Program-made: the position numbers and the translations under genes
The notes under the pieces: model-generated
What the model was told of the DNA's origin: nothing
What the model saw: only the letters and a program-made list of their open reading frames with translations
Databases searched by the model: none
Origin: Diphasiastrum complanatum
Taxonomy: Eukaryota; Streptophyta; Lycopodiopsida; Lycopodiales; Lycopodiaceae
Assembly (NCBI GenBank): GCA_029204225.1
Contig: CM055092.1
Span: forward strand, 47,104,777-47,168,776
Direction of reading: 5' to 3'
DNA length: 64,000 nt
Shown: positions 58,340-64,000 of the stretch, one piece after another
How the letters are laid out: each line of letters opens with the position of its first letter
How positions within the stretch are numbered: position 1 is the stretch's first letter

Positions 58340-59045
58340 GGGAATTAACTTTGCATGACTAGCAGCACTTCCAAGTTACTGTCCCAGACCTAAATAGAAG
58401 TCTGCAAGAGTTAGTTCCAAGCAGATTGTAAAAATCATAAAAAAATCATAAAAAATTCAAAAAACCCTTGAAAAAATCCAAAAAATTTCAAATCTTCATA
58501 AGAACTCTTGCAGAGCTCTCTGAAGTTCCATCTCAGTGAGACCAGGACACAGAGAAGCTTGCAAGAGTTAGTTTGATGTATAAGTGCCTGTGCAAGATTT
58601 CCCTGTAAAAAAAAGATAGGAAAGTACCAGTGAACCCTCGCAGATAGTGAAATTTTCAGTTCCAGTGGTCAAGAACTCTCACAGAGGATTTTGAAGTTCC
58701 ATCTCAGTGAGACAAGGACACAGAAGAGCTTGCGAGAGGTAGTTTGATTTCAGTGAGCAGAAAATTGGATTTAAGTGCAAAAAAATCACTAAAAAGTAAA
58801 GATCCAGCAAATCCTTCTAGTAAGAACTCTCGCAGATCCTCTCAATCGATTCAAAATGTCAATTTACATTAGTGATGAAGCCTGCGAGAGTTAGTGTGAA
58901 GATCTGGTGAAAATCAAGCCAAAAAAGTGGTTTTGAACCCTCACAAACAGTGAAATTTTCACTTCTTGTGAAAGTTAACTCTCACAGAGAATTCTATAGT
59001 GAGATCTGACCCAGATCTAGCTACTGTGAGCCTTGTGAGAGTTAC
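58340..59045 (+). ncRNA. Series of repeated stem-loops in the Gy2 leader RNA
   Basis: Five stem-loops follow one another. Left and right arms: 58347-58355 with 58403-58412; 58503-58512 with 58560-58569; 58674-58683 with 58731-58740; 58825-58834 with 58883-58892; 58977-58986 with 59034-59043. Arms are AACTCTTGCA/TGCAAGAGTT, AACTCTCGCA/TGCGAGAGTT and AACTCTCACA/TGTGAGAGTT in copies 2, 4 and 5, all perfect 10-bp pairs although the arm sequence differs. Loops are about 46-48 bases. The unit is part of a tandem repeat of about 300 bp with two hairpins each. A role in packaging, dimerisation or translation of the element RNA is a guess. Confidence 0.6.
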
Positions 59046-59341
59046 TTCCCAGAGATCTGAAAGATATCAAGTTTTTTACCTGCAAAAATAGCTAAAGAAC
59101 CCTCACCCAGCCAACCCTCGCACACGATAACCCTTGCAGATCAGTGGAAAGATATGCATTAGATCTAGCTACTGTCAAAATCTCAGGTCAATCAGTGCAA
59201 GGACTAAAAAGTTATCAAGGAAAAACCACCGTAAAAGGTCTAAAATTCACTTCTGGCCGATCAGATCGATCAGATCCTTGAAGATCCAGACTGCATCCTA
59301 CTGTATAAGCAAGATCCAATTACTTTGGAATCCACCATCGG

Positions 59342-61066
59342 ATGAATCTGAGATTGGGACAATCAATAGCACGAAGGATAGCAAATCAGACACCACACCT
59401 TCCCAGATTAGCAGCTGTGCAACAAGAGGCAGAACCGGAACCAGCACCAATGGATCCAATGGGCCAACCCGTACCTATCGCTCCCTTGCAAGCAGTCCGG
59501 AGAGCACCATGGATGGAAATACCAAAATACGACGGATCATCAGATCCCATCCGATTCCTCTAGATCTACGAGCAAGCTTGTGAAACCTACGGCAAACGGA
59601 CACCTGCGGAGAAGCTGATGTTATTCCTTATGTCCCTACTGGTAGTGGCTCAGAATTGGTTTTTCAACTTGTCAGAGGAAGAAAAATCCACCTGGGAGGC
59701 AGTTAAAGCGGCTCTCCTTACGCGCTTTAAACCAAGAAAATTCTTGGAAGACCCGTTTCTCCTGCTGAGCAAAGTCAAGATGGGAAAACGAGAAAGGGTT
59801 CGCGACTATATTGGACGAGTCAAACATCTACGATTCGAGTGCAGTGCAGTCCTGACTCCCGATCATGCGGTGATCATGTGGTTCCTAGCCGGATTACCAC
59901 GAAGCATCAGAAGAGAACTGAAACGATGGGAGCAGTACGCTATTCTGTAAGAAGCTATGGAAGATGCCATCAGGGAAGAGGATGAGGGATCTGACGACGA
60001 ATATCCTTCCACCCACACTCCTACTCCCTCGATCGCATCATCATCATCAAACGCATCCGCTCTATCCACAGAACTGTTGTTGGAGCAAATGACAAAATTA
60101 CACAAACAGCAGATGGAGCAACTTACGATGCAATTTGACCATAAACTGAAGGCCTTACAAGGAACTATAGCAGTGACTCCACATCAACCGGAACCAAACC
60201 AGCTGCAGTATCCTCGACGAGAAAATGTATGGTGTTTAGTATGCACGCAAAACCATACAACGAACGAGTGTCCAGTCCTAAAGCAAAATCTGAGACTGAC
60301 ACATAGATTCTGCCATCTGTGCAATGCAACATCGTACGATATGACATTTTGCCCATTTAACCCTAGGGTTGTTCAACAGAAGAGAAGTCCTTATCAGACT
60401 TCTTATGCTTATCATTAAGGGGCACCTAACGCGGAACCAAGGTACGGCGCACCCAATCAACCACAACGCATGGCCTTACCTGCTCCACCAGGGCCAGCCA
60501 ATCAACAAGTGGCCCATGTAAACCTGACAGCAGCGGAACAAGAAATGCAAATGCCACCTCAACCTGAGCAGCAGCAGCGGTATGGACCAGATGAACCATT
60601 TATGGATCCTGCCATAAATGAATATGTTTTGGCCTATGTAGCTCAAACTCAACGTCAAGGTGGAAGAAATTACGGCTGCTACGGATGCGGCAAAGGACAC
60701 AGAATTGCATAATGTCCCTACAAGGGACAATATACAACCTCCTGCCGAGATTGCGGTTATGGACACTGTTTCAAGAATTGTCCATTTAAACCTGGAACCA
60801 GTGCACCTCTTAACCTCATTGCCATACAGCAACCAGCAGTTCCAGCAGGGATGCCATCGAAAGGTCGACAAGAGCATGCTCCTGTGTTAGCTTTTACGCG
60901 AGCACAGAAGAGGAAGGAAGTGGCTCCCTCACCACCACCATCGGTCACTGACGATCAACCCTCAACTTCAGCGCCATATCCAAATGTGAGGGAAGAGAGA
61001 AGACAGTACCAGAAAATAAGACACTGGGTACAAAAAGCACAAGAGGAGGAAAAAGAGCAAGAATGA
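59342..61066 (+). pseudogene. Gy2 gag, one frame with five stops
   Basis: A single frame of 574 codons runs from ATG 59342 to TGA 61064-61066, broken by TAG 59561, TAA 59948, TAA 60416 and TAA 60710 but with no frameshift. It carries the Retrotrans_gag block (AQNWFFNLSEEEKSTWEAVK, LLTRFKPRKFLEDPFLLLSK, IMWFLAGLPRSIRRELK), a glutamine-rich helix, and a series of knuckles: CLVCTQNHTTNEC, a CHLC piece, CYGCGKGH followed by a stop and C, and CRDCGYGHCFKNC. Gag would form particles and bind RNA. Because the frame is kept, the stops are probably single-base changes (all explainable as C to T). Confidence 0.85.
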
Positions 61067-61459
61067 GACAATCCCACAGAACCTCCAGTCGGCGTCGAAC
61101 GGGAACCGCAAGCGGGTTCACCACTGCGCACTGATCAGAATGATCGGTTGCACCAACATGAATCACCTTTTCACATGGTGGAGCCCAAGGAACCTCGCAC
61201 TAAAAGGCTCACACTTTTGCTGTCAAGCCATGTTAGTTTACCACTCGGAGAACTACTGCGGATTGCACCACAAGCGAAAAGCCTTCTAGCTGAATGGGCC
61301 AAAGCGGATGAGGAGCCAGTAGCGCCTGAGTCCATATATCGTGCGGGCTATGATGAAACAAGTAACGTCCTCCACATTGGAGTAGCATGGGAAAGTGAGG
61401 AACACAACATCACTTTGCCAATCAAACACAAGAGATACGAGGAGAGGTGGCAGTGGTAG
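61067..61459 (+). pseudogene. Gy2 pre-protease region
   Basis: In the gag frame, past the stop at 61066, the sequence continues: KRLTLLLSSHVSLPLGELLRI, APQAKSLLAEWAKADEEP, and a stop at 61457-61459. This is the region before the protease in plant gypsy pol (compare the usual SLxxLLRIAP-type segment). Gag and pol were thus probably one long frame. Confidence 0.7.
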
Positions 61460-62141
61460 ATGGAAGATCGGGTGTCAAACTGATCTCTACTACTTTATAT
61501 GAAAAATGGGGTTTACAAGGATTGAAGCCAGCCAGATTCACCATCAAACTAGCAGATCAAACCTGTGTGAAACCAAAAGGTGTAGTTGCCATATTCCCGT
61601 AAAGATAGCAGACATGCAGTTTGTGATTACTTTTGTGGTCATGGATATACCTGAGTCTCCATCTGCATACCGTGTTTTATTGGGAAGACCATGGTTGAGG
61701 ACTGCGCAAGTAGTACACAACTGGGGTACAGGGAAGCTCACCTTCGAGAACAGAGAACAGGTTGTAAAGGTTCATCCAACCACATGGGCGGTGAAACCTA
61801 TTGCACCCAAGGCTGATGACGGATCATCCACGACAGATCATACGATTGATCGCCCAAGGCCAGCCAAGGGAGGTTACTATCATTCAGAGATGGATGTCAT
61901 GAGATGGACAGATGCATTAGCAACTATTGACTGCCAGGCATGTCAATATGAATCAGATCCAGAACCGAGTACATCTTCACCCAAATGTTACACTATGGAC
62001 ACACCAATCACATTTGGGGTGAATATGATAAACATAGCATGGCTGTCAACGGAGCCTATTGAGAACCCAGTGGACGATGATCTAGTCCCTTGGCAACATG
62101 CTCTAACTTATAATAAGGAGGTTGAGCTAACTGATGAATAG
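61440..62141 (+). pseudogene. Gy2 aspartic protease and following region
   Basis: The active-site area reads VVDGRSGVKLISTTLYEKWG (61450-61509), with D followed by G-R-S-G where D-(S/T)-G/GGS is usual. A frame change near 61600 leads to the frame 61506-62141 with VKIADMQFVITFVVMDIPES and VLLGRPWL, the standard C-terminal protease motif. The following 120 residues (to 62141) form an acidic linker toward RT. Confidence 0.7.
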
Positions 62142-62508
62142 GTCCTACACCACATGGACCCAGATCGTTACGGAACCAAGAAGGTACTAGCTCAACCACC
62201 ACAAAAGTCTGCTATGGCGAAAGTCTCAAGGATCGATCCACCCAAGACACTTGTGAATAAGAAGAATCAGTTGAAGCAACGCTACAACTAGGTGATCCGA
62301 TGGAGTGACCTACCCGAATAATAGCTACAGTAGACATTGATATTCGTAACCATGAGACGAATGTCACAGCAGCCTCGAAGAAAGACAACAAGGATGAACC
62401 CACCAAAATGACAAAAAAGAGCAAAAAGAAGGTGTTGGATTCCTTAAAGTCAATCAAGTTGGACTCAGATACAGCTTCATCTTCTACACAGGTGACAGAA
62501 AATAAAAA
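62142..62508 (+). other. Gy2 linker between protease and RT
   Basis: Charged linker readable in pieces with several stops (about 62284, 62321, 62509). No motif. Confidence 0.5.
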
Positions 62509-63261
62509 ATGACCAGTCGGGCCAAGATCAATATGCTGAAAGAGGAATCTCGACGAGCTCCAGTTCACGAGATGCCTAATACTTTCAAGAATTATACATT
62601 GGACGACGTGGTAATCATGATGCCGCAAGCCCAACGAGAACCTGATCAAAGTCAGGCACCAGCGGAACAAGTCTTCGAGGGACCTGCGCGAACACAGCCG
62701 ATGAATCTTGCGGAACCAGGAGAAGAAGAAAGGATAGTGCATGTGAGAGAGCAGTTAACACCCACGCAGTTCAAGAGACTACGATCCTTGTTGGTGGAAT
62801 ATAAGGACTGTTTTGCCTGGAGCTATAGTGATCTAAAGGGCATTCCGTCAACAGTAGTCCAACATACCATACCCTTGGTGGACGGAGCAGTCCCCATGGT
62901 GAACGGTTACTAACGCTGCAACCCGAATTATACAGAACTGATCAAGCAAGAGTTGCAAAAGCTGATGGACGCAGATTTCATTTACAAAATCGAGCACACG
63001 GAATGGGTATCGCCAATAGTTATAGTACCCAAAAAGAATGGCAAAATGCAGATCTGTGTGAATTTGAAGGCGCTTAATGCAATCACAAAAAAGGACCATT
63101 TCTCTTTACCATTTACGGAAAGTGTCCTTGATAGAGTAGCTGGCGACGAAGCCTATAGTTTTTTGGACGGCTTCAGCAGCTACAACCAGGTGAAAATAGC
63201 CCCCAGCACCAGCACAAGACAACATTTGCCACAGAATGGAGAACTTATGCCTATAAAGTGA
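62509..63261 (+). pseudogene. Gy2 reverse transcriptase, first part
   Basis: LTPTQFKRLRSLLVEYKDCFAWSYSDL-type start and HTIPLVDGAVP, then a TAA at 62911-62913, then in the same frame NPNYTELIKQELQKLMDADF, EWVSPIVIVPKKNGKMQICV, FSLPFTESVLDRVAG and YSFLDGFSSYNQVKIAP. The aspartate in FLDG is the first catalytic residue of the palm and is kept. A one-base change near 63200 shifts the frame so that it ends at 63261, while the next part continues in another frame. Confidence 0.85.
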
Positions 63262-64000
63262 TGCCATTCGGACTTTGCAATGCCCCAAGCACTTTCCAAC
63301 GAGTCATGCAGGCGGCATTCAAAGATTATTTGCAAAAAAATTTGGAAATTTTCTTGGACGATTTGTGCGTGCATGGACCGGATTCAGAACACTTATCCAA
63401 TTTGGAGAAGGTGCTACAAAAATGGCACAAATACCAGATCTACCTGAATTCAGAAAAATGTCAATTTTGGGTGACACATGGCTTGATACTCGGCCATATA
63501 GTGTCAAGACACGGGATCGCCACAGATCTATCAAAGATCAGGATCATTATTGATCTACCACCATCGGGGACGATCCGCGAGGTCTACATTTTCATGGGTC
63601 ATGCTAACTATCATAGGATCTTCATTCTTGATTTTGCGGAGTTAGCCAGACCAATTTACAAGCTCACAACGGATCCACATTGGAATGAGAAAGCTCTAAA
63701 GGCTTTCCAAAAGATTAAGGATGCATTGGTCTCAACACCAACCTTACGACCACCCAATTGGTCCATTGAGTTTCACGTGCATACAAACGCATCGAAGTAT
63801 GCAGTTGGAGCAGTCTTAACCCAGTCAGGTGGACACCCAATCCGGTTCGCAAGCCGACAGCTCAGTGATACCGAAATGAACTATTCAACCACAGAGCGGG
63901 AAGCACTGGCAATGATCTATGCGGTTAAGAAGTTTCGACACTATTTGATGGCCAAACATTTTGCTTTTTATACGGACCATCAACCCTTGCTATATCTCGT
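63202..64000 (+). pseudogene. Gy2 reverse transcriptase second part and RNase H, open to the end
   Basis: After the frameshift the frame is open from about 63202 to the window end with no stop: VMPFGLCNAPSTFQRVM, the catalytic FLDD at 63351-63362, LGHIVSRHGIATD, GHANYHRIFI and the RNase H start. The RNase H has RPPNWSIEFHVHTNASKYAV, then ASRQLSDTEMNYSTTEREAL and FAFYTDHQPLLYL. Where the family has TDAS the motif reads TNAS (codon AAC at 63786-63788), so one catalytic aspartate is lost; the E (TEREAL) and the second D (TDHQ) remain. It is cut by the window end, so its 3' end is not known. Confidence 0.87.

Larger units (their letters stand above)
57238..64000 (+). mobile_element. Gypsy retrotransposon Gy2, Tat-like, runs off the window
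   Basis: 5' LTR 57238-58048, primer site 58050-58067, a long leader with stem-loops, gag-protease (59342 on), RT and RNase H (62500 on). Integrase and the 3' half lie beyond the end. RT residues such as VMPFGLCNAPSTFQRVM and FLDD, the primer type and the long leader fit the Tat/Athila side of plant Ty3/gypsy; the lineage call is an inference. It is inserted in copia B1. Confidence 0.88.

Overview
The window is nuclear DNA of a land plant. It holds one spliced host gene in a dense field of decayed Ty1/copia and Ty3/gypsy LTR retrotransposons. Evidence for a plant is the GT-AG introns, copia primer sites of the plant type TGGTATCAGAGC (initiator Met tRNA), a gypsy primer site of the TGGCGCCGTTGCC type (tRNA-Asp-like), long GA/CT microsatellites inside LTRs, and an AMMECR1-like protein closest to the plant form I know. 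The species cannot be read from the sequence. The high repeat load fits a large genome, but that is an inference.

Layout. 1-2 kb: AT-rich, with two minus-strand copia primer-site remnants. 2.2-4.7 kb: a decayed copia gag-pol (A1) facing an inverted copia RT fragment, then a compound microsatellite. 5-9.2 kb: no gene. 9.2-11.4 kb: minus-strand gypsy remnant (gag scrap, LTR, and a non-canonical ORF in the env-like place). 11.4-17.8 kb: copia element D with a 5' LTR, gag-pol and a truncated 3' LTR. 17.8-18.9 kb: inverted copy of an unrecognised ORF. 19.2-20.9 kb: minus-strand copia RT/RNase H (E). 21.3-28.5 kb: the same unrecognised ORF family in a tandem array of about 1.77-kb units, ending at a polypurine tract and LTR. 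30.1-33.9 kb: an LTR, a deleted copia (B2), a copia RT scrap (A2) and a minus-strand gypsy LTR with GA tracts. 36.4-38.9 kb: the AMMECR1-like gene, five coding exons, apparently intact (207 residues). 41.1 kb to the end: a three-level nest. Copia C is interrupted by copia B1. B1 is interrupted by a 7.2-kb gag-only LTR element (46161-53335, 5-bp target duplication TTGGG) and by a gypsy element (Gy2) that starts at 57238 and runs off the window.

Apart from the AMMECR1-like gene, every coding region is of mobile-element type or unrecognised and linked to such elements. Nearly all pol genes are broken. Two gag frames are intact (copia C 42590-43489 and the gag-only element 48494-49756), so those two could in principle feed particles to, or be mobilised by, other elements.

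The least expected observations are: (i) the unrecognised, partly coiled-coil ORF family beside a 3' LTR, tandemly amplified and also present inverted; (ii) a series of stem-loops in the Gy2 leader whose two arms change together between copies; (iii) an LTR element that has gag but no recognisable pol, with a 24-bp-type minisatellite in its leader. All calls come from reading by eye; no alignment or database search was run.
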